The position numbers and the translations under genes are program-made. DNA of 64,000 nucleotides from DATATB01 sp036268995 (lineage in GTDB: Bacteria > Planctomycetota > Planctomycetia > Pirellulales > PNKZ01): contig DATATB010000137.1 of assembly GCA_036268995.1 (NCBI GenBank), positions 62,001 through 126,000 on the forward strand. Reading direction: 5' to 3'. Below the pieces are notes generated by a model, which saw only the letters and a program-made list of their open reading frames with translations, ran no database searches and was not told the origin of the DNA. Shown here in pieces: positions 47,023 to 55,705 of this stretch (positions are counted from its first letter, which is position 1; every line of letters starts with the position of its first letter).

Positions 47023-48807
47023 ATGACGTCCAATCCCATCCAGCCGGACATCGCCGCTGCCGACCCCTCATGGCAGACGTTGGCGGAATTGATTGCCGAT
47101 CGGGTCCAGCAAGCTCCCGACTTGGAGCTGTATTCGTTTCTGATCGACGGTGAGCGTCAGCGAGTTTTGCTCTCCTGCGCGGCGTTGGCGCGCCGTGTCA
47201 ATTCGGTCGCCGCCTGGTTGCTCGCTTCTACGCGACCAGGAGATCGAGTCCTCATTCAAACGCCGCCCGGGCTCGACTTCGTGGTCGCCTTCTTGGGGTG
47301 CGTCGGCTGCGGGCGCATTGCCGTACCGGTTTTTCCGCCCCAAATGCAGCGTAAGCAGCGTGGGACGGATCGGTGGCAATCCATTTTTGATTCTGCCGAG
47401 CCTGCCGCGGCCCTCACAACGCAGCCGGCCGCCAATCCTGCACATGAGCTGGCCGTGCCGTATCTCGAGGTTGATCGGCACGCGAGTCCGGACGCTCCCG
47501 ATGCGTTGCTCGGGTGTGATGTTCGGCCCGACATGCCGGCCATGATTCAATACACGTCGGGTTCGACCACCGCGCCGCGCGGAGTGGTGCTGACGCATCG
47601 AAATCTGCTACACAATTTGGCTCACATTTGCCGACGTTTCGGTCACACGTCTGCCAGTCGAGGCGTGATTTGGCTTCCCCCCTATCACGACATGGGTTTG
47701 ATTGGCGGCATCCTGCAGCCGATTTATGCGGGCTTTCCGGTGTTGCTGATGTCGCCATTGCATTTTCTTCAGCAGCCCGTGCGCTGGCTGCGCGCGATTT
47801 CGGAGTTCGGCGGCACGACGAGCGGCGGTCCCAATTTCGCCTACGAAATGTGTGCCCAGCAGATCACACCGGAAGATTGCGCGGGACTCGATCTCAGCCG
47901 CTGGGAAGTGGCATTTGTCGGCGCCGAGCCGGTGGCCGCCAAGACCCTCGATCGTTTCGCAGCGGCGTTCGAACCCTACGGTTTTCGCCGCCAGGCTTTT
48001 TACCCCTGCTATGGTCTGGCGGAAGGCACGCTATTGGTGTCCGGAGCGAACAAGCTCCGAGGTATCGCTATCCAAAATGTTTCCGCGGACGAGCTGGAAT
48101 CGAATCGATTCAAGCCGTTGTCGCCGGGCGATGCCGCCGGTCGGCAACTCGTCGGCTGCGGCCATTCGCTGGACGACCAGCAAATCCTCGTGGTCGATCC
48201 AGACACGTTGCGGCCAGTGAAGAACGATCAAATTGGCGAGATTTGGGTTCGCGGACCGAGCGTCGCGTCCGGTTATTGGAATTCGCCCCAGGCTACTCAG
48301 GCAACGTTCGGCGCGATACTCGCCGCCACGGGCGAAGGGCCGTTCCTGCGGACGGGCGACCTGGGATATCTGTGCGAGGGGCAACTATTCATCACCGGCA
48401 GGCTCAAGGATTTGATCATCCTGGCCGGTCGGAATCATTACCCGCAGGATATCGAACAGACCGTGCAGCAATGCCATTCGGCCATCCGGCGCGATGGCTG
48501 TGCGGCATTTGGCATCGAAATGGACGGCGAGGAGCAACTGGTCGTGGTGGCCGAAGTGCGGCGTCGCGCCGACCTGCGTCAAGGCGCTACCGACGATTGG
48601 AGGTTGGACAGCGAGGCCGAGGGCATTGAGCAATCGCCCGAGATCGTCGCAGCGATTCGTTCGGCGGTCTTTCAGCAGCACGGAGCCCGGGTCGCATCGG
48701 TCCAATTGGTGTCGGCGGCAAGCATCTTGAAGACCCCGAGCGGGAAGAAGCGACGGCAAGCGTGCCGTGCAAAATATTTGGCCGAGTGCGCGAAACAAGT
48801 CGTGTAG
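47023..48807 (+). CDS. Fatty acyl-AMP ligase (FAAL)
   Basis: A 594-aa adenylating enzyme that activates a fatty acid as acyl-AMP and transfers it to a carrier protein rather than to CoA. Motifs: the P-loop-like YTSGSTTAPRGVVLTHRN, the FAAL hallmark WLPPYHDMGLIGG, FYPCYGLAEGTLLVSG, the hinge Asp in RTGDLGYLCEGQLFITGRLKDLI and the terminal Lys in KTPSGKKRRQ. No carrier domain is fused, so the partner is probably the ACP encoded divergently at 46287. The start is ATG 47023 rather than the TTG at 47014. The desaturase gene follows after 2 bases, starting an operon of desaturases, SDR, methyltransferase-like and glycosyltransferase genes. Confidence 0.92.
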   Translation: MTSNPIQPDIAAADPSWQTLAELIADRVQQAPDLELYSFLIDGERQRVLLSCAALARRVNSVAAWLLASTRPGDRVLIQTPPGLDFVVAFLGCVGCGRIAVPVFPPQMQRKQRGTDRWQSIFDSAEPAAALTTQPAANPAHELAVPYLEVDRHASPDAPDALLGCDVRPDMPAMIQYTSGSTTAPRGVVLTHRNLLHNLAHICRRFGHTSASRGVIWLPPYHDMGLIGGILQPIYAGFPVLLMSPLHFLQQPVRWLRAISEFGGTTSGGPNFAYEMCAQQITPEDCAGLDLSRWEVAFVGAEPVAAKTLDRFAAAFEPYGFRRQAFYPCYGLAEGTLLVSGANKLRGIAIQNVSADELESNRFKPLSPGDAAGRQLVGCGHSLDDQQILVVDPDTLRPVKNDQIGEIWVRGPSVASGYWNSPQATQATFGAILAATGEGPFLRTGDLGYLCEGQLFITGRLKDLIILAGRNHYPQDIEQTVQQCHSAIRRDGCAAFGIEMDGEEQLVVVAEVRRRADLRQGATDDWRLDSEAEGIEQSPEIVAAIRSAVFQQHGARVASVQLVSAASILKTPSGKKRRQACRAKYLAECAKQVV

Positions 48808-48809
48808 CA

Positions 48810-49769
48810 ATGTTGATATCTGAAACGAATTCGCCTCCACTCGTGGCCCAAGCCCGTGGCTCGGCGCGGCGGCTGCAACAGTGGCTGACACTCGTCATGG
48901 TGATCGCGCCGGTGTTAGGCGTAGTTCTGGCGATCATCATGCTGTGGGGTCGCGGTGTCGATGGACTCGACGTCATGCTGTTGGTCGGGATGTACGTCGC
49001 GACCGTGTTGGGCGTGGAGGTGGGACTTCATCGGCATTTTTCGCATCGCGCCTTTCAGACGTTTCCTTGGATGCGAGCTGGATTGGGCGTCTTCGGATCG
49101 ATGGCGGCGCAGGGGCCCGTGCTGTTTTGGGCTTCGGTTCATCGGCGACATCATGCCTATAGCGATCGGGAAGGCGATCCCCATTCACCGCGCGCGCAGG
49201 GCGCGGGCTGGCGCGGACGCCTGCGCGGACTGTGGCACGGTCATCTCGGTTGGTTATTTCAATTTGAGGTGACCGACCTGGCTGCTTACGCGCCGGATCT
49301 GCTGCGCGATCGATTGGTGTTTAACCTGAGCTACCTCTATCCGATTTGGGTGCTGTTGGGTTTGTTATTGCCGGCCGTGCTGGGAGGCGTGATCTCTGGG
49401 AGTTGGGTCGGAGCCGCGACTGGCTGCCTGTGGGGCGGGCTGGTCCGCGTGTTTCTGGTGCACCACGCGACGTGGAGCGTCAATTCGCTGTGTCACACGT
49501 TTGGCAGCCGGCCATTCCGCACGCGCGACCAGAGCACCAACAATCCTTGGCTGATGCTGAGCTCGCTCGGCGGCTCGTGGCACAACAATCATCATGCATT
49601 TCCACACGCGGCGCTGAATTCGTTGAGGTGGTGGCAATTGGACCCGTCGGGATGGCTGATTCAGCTCCTGCGAGCCGTGGGCCTGGTTTGGGACGTGCGC
49701 GTGGCTGATTGGCGCCCAAGCGGTTTCCAGGCGGCGCAGTCTTTGGCTAAGGGCGATCAGATGGGTTAA
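48810..49769 (+). CDS. Fatty acid desaturase, paralog 2
   Basis: A 319-aa membrane di-iron desaturase with histidine clusters HRHFSH, HRRHH and HNNHHAFP and two pairs of membrane helices. The start ATG 48810 lies 2 bases after the FAAL stop; the longer open frame upstream would overlap the FAAL gene. It is followed after 22 bases by a second desaturase, indicating a tandem duplication, although the pair have diverged clearly. Regioselectivity cannot be predicted. Its place between the FAAL and glycosyltransferase genes suggests it acts on the locus product or its starter. Confidence 0.92.
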   Translation: MLISETNSPPLVAQARGSARRLQQWLTLVMVIAPVLGVVLAIIMLWGRGVDGLDVMLLVGMYVATVLGVEVGLHRHFSHRAFQTFPWMRAGLGVFGSMAAQGPVLFWASVHRRHHAYSDREGDPHSPRAQGAGWRGRLRGLWHGHLGWLFQFEVTDLAAYAPDLLRDRLVFNLSYLYPIWVLLGLLLPAVLGGVISGSWVGAATGCLWGGLVRVFLVHHATWSVNSLCHTFGSRPFRTRDQSTNNPWLMLSSLGGSWHNNHHAFPHAALNSLRWWQLDPSGWLIQLLRAVGLVWDVRVADWRPSGFQAAQSLAKGDQMG

Positions 49770-49791
49770 GTTCAACGGGGTAAGCAGGACG

Positions 49792-50769
49792 ATGGGGCAG
49801 CAAAGTCACAATCCGATTCCCGGCGTCGCGCGCGCCAGGCCAATTGCCCGGCGCTGGCAGCAGTCGATTGCGCTGGCCGTGGTCGCGCTGCCCATCATCG
49901 GGGTCGTCGCGGCCGTGGCACTCTGGTGGCGAGTCGGGATTGGTGCCTTGGAATTGGGCGCGCTGGCAGGCATGTTTTTCGTTTGCATGCTGGGCGTGAC
50001 GGTCGGCTTTCATCGCCACTTTGCCCACAATTCTTTCAAGACGAGCCGTGCCGGCCGGGCGCTGCTGATCGTTCTGGGATCGATGGCAGCGCAGGGTCCA
50101 GTATTGTTTTGGGTGGTCACGCATCGACGGCACCACGCCTTCAGCGATCAGGAAGGCGACCCTCACTCGCCCAACTTGCACGGCGGCGATTGGACCGGCC
50201 TGCTCGTGGGACTGTGGCATTCGCACATCGGCTGGATGTTTTCGGACGAACTTACCGATTGGGTGCACTTCGGTCGCGATCTGCTGCAAGATCGAATGAT
50301 TTTTCGCCTGCATCGCCTGTACGCGCTGTGGGTCATGCTGGGCCTGGTCCTGCCGGCGGCCGTTTGCGGCCTGATCGGTGGCACCTGGCTGGCGGCCTTG
50401 CAAGGCCTTCTGTGGGGCGGCCTGGTCCGCATGTTCATGGTGAACCAGGCAAGCTGGTGCGTGGGCTCGGTTTGCCACGTCTTCGGAACACGTCCGTTCC
50501 AGACGCGCGATCGCAGCGCCAACAACTACCTCGTAGCGCTGCTGACGTTTGGCGAGGGATTGCAGAATAACCATCACGCGTTTCCCAGTTCGCACGCCCA
50601 TGCCGTCTGGTGGTGGGAGCCCGACCTCAGCGCCTGGGTGATTCGCATGCTTGAATTCTGCGGACTCGTGTGGGACGTGAAGCGGCCGACGGCGCGGGCC
50701 GTCAGCGAGTTGCGCGCGGTTCCGTCGGTTGCTTCAGAGCTAGAGTTGAACCGGGGCGCTAATGGCTGA
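49792..50769 (+). CDS. Fatty acid desaturase, paralog 3
   Basis: A 325-aa desaturase with clusters HRHFAH, HRRHH and QNNHHAFP. It shares GSMAAQGPVLFW and the ENxxWVIRMLEFCGLVWDVK-type ending with its paralogs, and appears closer to paralog 1 at the C-terminus (FPSSHAHAVWWWEPDLSAWVI). The stop codon overlaps the ATG of the SDR gene at 50762, so the genes are translationally coupled. Three paralogs in one locus suggest that the product carries several double bonds at different positions. Confidence 0.92.
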   Translation: MGQQSHNPIPGVARARPIARRWQQSIALAVVALPIIGVVAAVALWWRVGIGALELGALAGMFFVCMLGVTVGFHRHFAHNSFKTSRAGRALLIVLGSMAAQGPVLFWVVTHRRHHAFSDQEGDPHSPNLHGGDWTGLLVGLWHSHIGWMFSDELTDWVHFGRDLLQDRMIFRLHRLYALWVMLGLVLPAAVCGLIGGTWLAALQGLLWGGLVRMFMVNQASWCVGSVCHVFGTRPFQTRDRSANNYLVALLTFGEGLQNNHHAFPSSHAHAVWWWEPDLSAWVIRMLEFCGLVWDVKRPTARAVSELRAVPSVASELELNRGANG

Positions 50770-51616
50770 ACCTCATACCAATCCGACCGCTGCACCACGC
50801 AAGCGAGCTCTCGTCACCGGGGCCAGCACCGGCATCGGCGCGGCTTTTGCCCAACAACTTGCCGGCTTGGGATACGACCTGATACTTGTTGCCAGGACCA
50901 AAAGCCTGCTGGACGAGCTCGCGCGGAAGTTGCACGATCGCCATGGATCGGAAGTCACGGTGGTCGCGGCCGATTTGAGCACTAAGGAAGGCCAGTCAAC
51001 CGTCGTTCGCCTCGTCGCGAGCGACCCGGGCTTGTCCATGTTGGTGAATGCAGCAGGCAGCGCCAACTGGGGTAATCACGCGGACCTGGAAGTTGCCGGC
51101 GAAGTCGCCTTGATTGAGTTGAACGTCGTGGCCTTGGTGCGGCTGACCAAGGCGGCGTTGCCAGCCATGTTGGCTCGCGGCCAAGGCGCGATCATCAACG
51201 TGGCCTCGCTGTCGTCGTTCGCGCCCATACCTTCGATCGCTACTTATTGCGGAACAAAATCCTTCGTGGCGAATTTTACCGAGTCGTTGTACGAAGAGCT
51301 TCGCGGAACCGGGGTCTACGTGCAGGCTCTTTGCCCGGGCTTCACGCGCACCAATATCTTTGCCCGGGCCGGAGCCAATGAGCGGCGCGTGCCCAAGATT
51401 CTGTGGCAAACACCGGAAGCGGTCGTTCGTTGTTCGTTGAAAGCCCTGCGACGCCGACAAGCGCGGTGCGTCCCAGGACTGCGGAATTACGTGTGCATGC
51501 TTTGGGTGCTCTGGATGCCGCGCTGGATGTCGCGGCATATCGCGAGCAACCTGCTAGGCCGCTTTGAGAAACTGGAGCCGCGCCCGCCCGAGCGTGCGGC
51601 GCCCGTCACCACGTGA
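50762..51616 (+). CDS. Short-chain dehydrogenase/reductase
   Basis: A 284-aa SDR. The nucleotide loop is TGASTGIGAAF, the NAG-type strand is LVNAAGSANWG, and the catalytic residues are Ser in VASLSSF and Tyr/Lys in YCGTK. The C-terminal 50 residues contain a hydrophobic, Trp-rich segment (YVCMLWVLWMPRWMS) that could anchor it to the membrane, as in long-chain 3-ketoacyl reductases. It may supply the ketoreduction missing from the KS-DH-ACP protein. The cyanobacterial heterocyst-glycolipid locus carries an analogous SDR (HetN). The role is inferred from position only. Confidence 0.9.
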   Translation: MAEPHTNPTAAPRKRALVTGASTGIGAAFAQQLAGLGYDLILVARTKSLLDELARKLHDRHGSEVTVVAADLSTKEGQSTVVRLVASDPGLSMLVNAAGSANWGNHADLEVAGEVALIELNVVALVRLTKAALPAMLARGQGAIINVASLSSFAPIPSIATYCGTKSFVANFTESLYEELRGTGVYVQALCPGFTRTNIFARAGANERRVPKILWQTPEAVVRCSLKALRRRQARCVPGLRNYVCMLWVLWMPRWMSRHIASNLLGRFEKLEPRPPERAAPVTT

Positions 51617-51638
51617 CTAGACAGGACCTGATACTCGC

Positions 51639-52205
51639 ATGACGACCGAAGCTATTTCTTCCGTGATGCCGACTCCATCGGACGTGGCGGCCAGGCGCGG
51701 CCTGGCGCGTATTCCGCTCGTCGTGCGGATGCTGTTCTATGGCATGTTCTTTCTGGCCGTGGTTTTGTTGGGCATTGCCGGGCTGAATTATCAAATTGAC
51801 CGTATCTGGCCAGCATGCCACATCGAGGTTGGCGCCTGGCGGTGGGTGGGAGCGGCGCTGTTCGCGGCTTCGTTGAGCGTTTACGTCTGCACGGCCGTGT
51901 TGCTCAGCCGGCTAGGTGAAGGGGCGTTTGCCGAATTCGACCCACCGAGCCGCTTTGTGCGTGTGGGGCCGTACCGTTGGGTGCGAAATCCCATTTCGCT
52001 CTGCGTGCTGGCGATGATTCTCGGCGAAGCGCTGGCCCTTTCCAGCACCGGGATCTTCCTGATGCTTTTCGTGTCGATGGTCATCGCCCATCTGCAAGCG
52101 ACCCACCTCGAGGAGCCGCTGCTGCTGCGGCGCTTCGGCCAGTCCTACGCCGACTATCGAACCGAGGTGCCGCGTTGGATTCCACGCAGACCAAAGCTCT
52201 CATGA
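51639..52205 (+). CDS. Isoprenylcysteine methyltransferase-like membrane protein
   Basis: A 188-aa protein with four to five hydrophobic helices. Its C-terminal half has the ICMT/PEMT-type signature RFVRVGPYRWVRNPISLCVLAMILGEAL and LEEPLLLRRFGQSYADYRTEVPRWIPR, the SAM-binding pattern of this family of small membrane methyltransferases. It might methylate a lipid head group or a carboxylate of the product. The stop codon overlaps the start of the glycosyltransferase gene (ATGA), showing coupling. Confidence 0.85.
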   Translation: MTTEAISSVMPTPSDVAARRGLARIPLVVRMLFYGMFFLAVVLLGIAGLNYQIDRIWPACHIEVGAWRWVGAALFAASLSVYVCTAVLLSRLGEGAFAEFDPPSRFVRVGPYRWVRNPISLCVLAMILGEALALSSTGIFLMLFVSMVIAHLQATHLEEPLLLRRFGQSYADYRTEVPRWIPRRPKLS

Positions 52206-53467
52206 CGCGCGAGCGGGCCTCTCCACCTTTGAACGTGCTGCTCTTCGGGCTGGGCAGCCGCGGCGACGTGCATCCGTTTTTTGCCTTAGGACAGGCCCTG
52301 CAAGCGCGCGGCCATCACATCACCTTCCTGACCTTGGGCTACTTCTCGGAGCAGGCACGGCGGCTGGGTTTCGAGGTCGTCGAAGTCGGCAGTGCCGACG
52401 ATTATTTGAAGTGGGCGCTGCACCCAGACTTGTGGCATCCGCGCCGCGGCTTTCGGGTGATGGCGGAAATCACACGGCTAATCAGCGCCACGATTTATCG
52501 AGAAATCGAGGCGCGTTACGAGCCGCGGCGCACGCTCATCGTCGGGACATGTTCGATATTCGCCGCCCGGGTCGCCCAGGAAAAGTTGGGTGTCCCCTTG
52601 GTCACCGCAGTCTTGCAACCTGCCCTGTTCTTCAGCACGCACGAGTCACCCACCTTGCAGCCCTTTATGGCGGGCATTAATCGTTATCCGCGCTGGGTGA
52701 GGCGACTGGCGATGGGCGCGGCCGGCTTAACGATGGATCGGGCCTTGGGCCCAGCGGTCAACGAATTTCGAGCCAGCGTCGGACTGCCGCCGGTTCGAAA
52801 TCTTTGTGATTGGTGGTTTTCTCCCCAAGCCGTCGTGCCGCTTTTTCCCGAGTGGTTCGCCGCACCGCAGCCGGACTGGCCTGCCAATCTGCGGATGGCG
52901 AGCTTTCCGTTCTACGACGGATCGAATTTCGCGGCGCCGTCAGAAGAGTTGGCGGAGTTCATCGCGTCGGGCGATCCGCCACTGGTTTTCACGCCGGGTT
53001 CGGGAGCGCGCAATGCCAGGCAGTTCTTCACTGCCAGCGTCGAAGCTTGCCGCCTGCTCAAGCGGCGCGGGATTCTACTCACGCCGTTTGAGGATCAAAT
53101 TCCGCCATTGTACGACGAGGTGCGGCACGAGCCATTCGTGAACCTCGAGTGGCTGCTGCCACGCTCGGCCGCGATGATTCACCACGGCGGCATCGGCACG
53201 GCGGCCGACGCGCTGCGAGCCGGCCGGCCGCAGTTGCTCATGCCCATGGCTTTCGACCAGCCTGACAACGCGGCCCGCTTGCGACGTCTGGGCGTCGGAC
53301 GCTCGCTGGCGCCGCGTCACTTCACCGGCCCAAGGGTCGCCCGAGTCTTGTCCGCCTTGCTCGAATCGGCGGAGGTGGCGAGCCGCTGCCGCGACTATGC
53401 CAACCGGTTGCAAGGCGCCATGGATCTGCGTGTGGGCTGCGAACTCATCGAGTCATTGGGAGGTTGA
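52202..53467 (+). CDS. Family 1 glycosyltransferase (rhamnosyl/sterol-glucosyl type)
   Basis: A 421-aa GT-B enzyme. The N-terminal acceptor domain begins VLLFGLGSRGDVHPFFALGQALQARGHHITFLT, characteristic of the GT1 group that glycosylates lipids and polyketides (RhlB, sterol glucosyltransferases). The C-terminal sugar-nucleotide signature is MIHHGGIGTAADALRAGRPQLLMPMAFDQPDNAARL. It would add a sugar to the lipid made by this locus. The start ATG 52202 overlaps the preceding stop; the longer upstream frame lies inside the methyltransferase-like gene. The 3' end overlaps the convergent TolC-like gene by 23 bases. Confidence 0.92.
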   Translation: MTRERASPPLNVLLFGLGSRGDVHPFFALGQALQARGHHITFLTLGYFSEQARRLGFEVVEVGSADDYLKWALHPDLWHPRRGFRVMAEITRLISATIYREIEARYEPRRTLIVGTCSIFAARVAQEKLGVPLVTAVLQPALFFSTHESPTLQPFMAGINRYPRWVRRLAMGAAGLTMDRALGPAVNEFRASVGLPPVRNLCDWWFSPQAVVPLFPEWFAAPQPDWPANLRMASFPFYDGSNFAAPSEELAEFIASGDPPLVFTPGSGARNARQFFTASVEACRLLKRRGILLTPFEDQIPPLYDEVRHEPFVNLEWLLPRSAAMIHHGGIGTAADALRAGRPQLLMPMAFDQPDNAARLRRLGVGRSLAPRHFTGPRVARVLSALLESAEVASRCRDYANRLQGAMDLRVGCELIESLGG

Positions 53468-54776
53468 ACACCGAACGGGCGACTTCATTTTCTTGCTCGG
53501 CAGGCTTGGGCGGCGGCATTTCGCAATTACAGTCGAGCGCCAGGCAGCCTTGGGCCTGGTGCAATTTCACCACGGCGATGCGCCAGTCGACCGCACGGCG
53601 AGTCAGCTCGTGTTCGGCTTGAATCACGGCGAGTTGCGCTGCGGCGTGATCGAAGGCCGTGGCGGCGCCGATCGCTTGCTTCGCTTCCGAGCGGCTTAAA
53701 TCGCGCTGGCGGGATTCCAAAGCGTGCTTGGCCGCGGCGACATCGCGCACGCGCATTTGCACGTCCAGCACCTGGCCGTGGATCTCGTCGATCACCGATT
53801 GCTGCGCTGCCCAGAGCATTTGCGCCAGTTGCTGCCGGCGGACCGCGATTTCGCGGTCCTCGAGCTCGTGGTGCCGAATGTGCCGGACGGCGATCGCGGA
53901 TCCCAGCGCACTATCCTGTTGTCCCAATGCGGCCCGGGCCACCGGAAGTGTATCGCGATCGAGCGCCCCCAGGATCAGTCGCAGACTCTGCAACTCTGTG
54001 CGCTGTGCCAAAGCCAGCGCCGTTGCGCCTTCGACGTCCGGCGATTGCGGGATCGGACGCAAATCGGCCTGCGGCCAGATGGGTCTAGGATCGGCGGCAT
54101 CGATGGCCAATAAGTTTCGCAATTGAATATTTAAGCGCGCGACGGTGGTCAGGGCTTCGGCCCGCTGGTTCAAGACGACGATTTCGCGATCCTGGAGCGC
54201 ATCAATATCCCCCGGCGATTGCCCGGTGAGCCGCTTGATGCGCTCGTGATCGGCAATCATGTTCCGCACTTCGATCAGGGTACGATCCGTGGCGTCGCAC
54301 GCCGCCTCGGCCGCCGCCAGCTCGTAAAAAGCCGTCAGCGCCTGGCTGGCCGCTTCGTTACTCCGCGAGGCAGCCCGCAATGCCAGGAGTTGCCGCTGGA
54401 CGGCGGCCAGGTGTTGCTTGCCGGCGCAGTGGCCAGACGTGAGCTGCACGGTCAGGCCGCGCTCCATTTGCAGGAGGGACGCGGCCTTGGCATAGCCCGC
54501 GGCACGGCAGCGGCACTCGTCGGGCGACACCTGCATGTAATGATCCGGACGGCCGCCGGATGCCAGGTTTCGATCAACTTCCCGCCAGGAGCCGACCTGC
54601 GAAACGTCCGCGTGGATCTGGCCTCGCGGTGCCAAACCTTCTGCGGCAACGACGCCTGTCGTGGCGGTGCTCGACCGCGTCCAGCAGCGATGCGTTGCGG
54701 CGCGGTCCGACGCGCAGCCCAAAACCAGGGCCGCGTGCAAGACCAGGAGCATTCGTTTCGACCGTTGTCGCCGCAT
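53445..54776 (-). CDS. TolC-like outer-membrane efflux lipoprotein
   Basis: A 443-aa protein. The start at 54776 gives a lipoprotein signal (MRRQRSKRMLLVLHAALVLGC), with the lipobox ending in Cys, so it is probably anchored in the outer membrane. The chain is dominated by long helices in two similar halves (LLALRAASRSNEAASQALTAFYELAAAEAA and RRQQLAQMLWAAQQSVIDEIHGQVLDVQMRVRDVAAAKHALES), with coiled-coil heptads and few beta segments, as in outer membrane efflux proteins. It is encoded divergently from the ABC/HlyD genes and completes a three-part exporter. Similarity to TolC is by architecture; the beta-barrel segments are hard to see, so some doubt remains. Confidence 0.78.
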   Translation of the reverse strand: MRRQRSKRMLLVLHAALVLGCASDRAATHRCWTRSSTATTGVVAAEGLAPRGQIHADVSQVGSWREVDRNLASGGRPDHYMQVSPDECRCRAAGYAKAASLLQMERGLTVQLTSGHCAGKQHLAAVQRQLLALRAASRSNEAASQALTAFYELAAAEAACDATDRTLIEVRNMIADHERIKRLTGQSPGDIDALQDREIVVLNQRAEALTTVARLNIQLRNLLAIDAADPRPIWPQADLRPIPQSPDVEGATALALAQRTELQSLRLILGALDRDTLPVARAALGQQDSALGSAIAVRHIRHHELEDREIAVRRQQLAQMLWAAQQSVIDEIHGQVLDVQMRVRDVAAAKHALESRQRDLSRSEAKQAIGAATAFDHAAAQLAVIQAEHELTRRAVDWRIAVVKLHQAQGCLALDCNCEMPPPKPAEQENEVARSVFNLPMTR

Positions 54777-54949
54777 GCGAGTCGTTTCCAGGGCATCGCG
54801 GGAAAAAGCGCGCAAGCTCCCCCCGCCTGTCTAGTTATCGAGAATCTGTTATTCTGAAAACGACTCGGCAATCGGATGCTCCTGGGCCTCGGATTTCGTA
54901 GGCTTTAACGGTTGTAGCGCTGGGCTTAGTCATTTTCTCGGGGCAGCGT
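54777..54949. promoter_or_regulatory. Divergent promoter region of the exporter genes
   Basis: 173 bases between the TolC-like and ABC ATPase genes, locally AT-richer around 54835-54915. It likely holds back-to-back promoters. No specific operator is recognised. Confidence 0.45.
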
Positions 54950-55705
54950 ATGGAAGCGGATCGACCAGCCACTGCGCAGGCGGGCGAGAAGACCGGGCTC
55001 GGCGACCGCGTGTTCGTATTGCGCGACGTGCGGAAGGTTTATCGTCGAGAGGACGTCGAGGTTTGGGCCCTGCGAGGCGTCGACCTGGATGTGCTGCCGG
55101 GCGAGTTTCTGGTCTTGCTGGGGCCGTCGGGCAGCGGCAAATCGACCCTCCTGAACATGCTGGGAGGCCTTGACCGGCCCACCAGCGGGCAGGTGCTGCA
55201 TCTCGACCGGGATTTGACGACCCTCGACGACGCGGCACTCACGCGGTTCCGCCGTGACCACGTCGGCTTCGTGTTCCAGTTTTACAATCTCATTCCCAGC
55301 CTCACCGCCACGGAAAACGTGGCCCTGATCACCGAGATTGCCCATGCGCCCATCGCCCCGCGCGATGCGCTCGAGCTGGTCGGCATGTTGGACCGCGCCG
55401 ATCACTTTCCTTCGCAGTTGTCGGGCGGCGAGCAGCAGCGCGTGGCCATTGCCCGAGCCGTGGCCAAACGTCCCGACGTGCTCCTGTGTGACGAGCCGAC
55501 CGGCGCTCTGGATGTAGAGTCCGGCATTCGCGTGTTGGAAGTCATGGCCGACGTGAACCGGCGATTGGGCACCACCACCGTCATGATCACGCACAACGCG
55601 GTTATCGGTGGCATGGCCGATCGGGTGATCCATTTTTCCAACGGCCACGTCGTTGACATCGAGGTCAACTCTCAGCGCATCGAGGCGCGACAACTCTCCT
55701 GGTAA
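54950..55705 (+). CDS. ABC exporter ATPase (LolD/MacB/DevA type)
   Basis: A 251-aa ATPase with Walker A GPSGSGKSTLLN, Q-loop FVFQFYNLIPSLTATENV, signature LSGGEQQRVAIARA, Walker B LLCDEPTGALD and switch His in MITHNAVI. The FQ.YNL.P..TA.ENV pattern and size put it with the LolD/MacB/DevA group that powers FtsX-type permeases. It has a 20-residue N-terminal extension. Its TAA stop overlaps the permease start codon (TAATG). Confidence 0.95.
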   Translation: MEADRPATAQAGEKTGLGDRVFVLRDVRKVYRREDVEVWALRGVDLDVLPGEFLVLLGPSGSGKSTLLNMLGGLDRPTSGQVLHLDRDLTTLDDAALTRFRRDHVGFVFQFYNLIPSLTATENVALITEIAHAPIAPRDALELVGMLDRADHFPSQLSGGEQQRVAIARAVAKRPDVLLCDEPTGALDVESGIRVLEVMADVNRRLGTTTVMITHNAVIGGMADRVIHFSNGHVVDIEVNSQRIEARQLSW

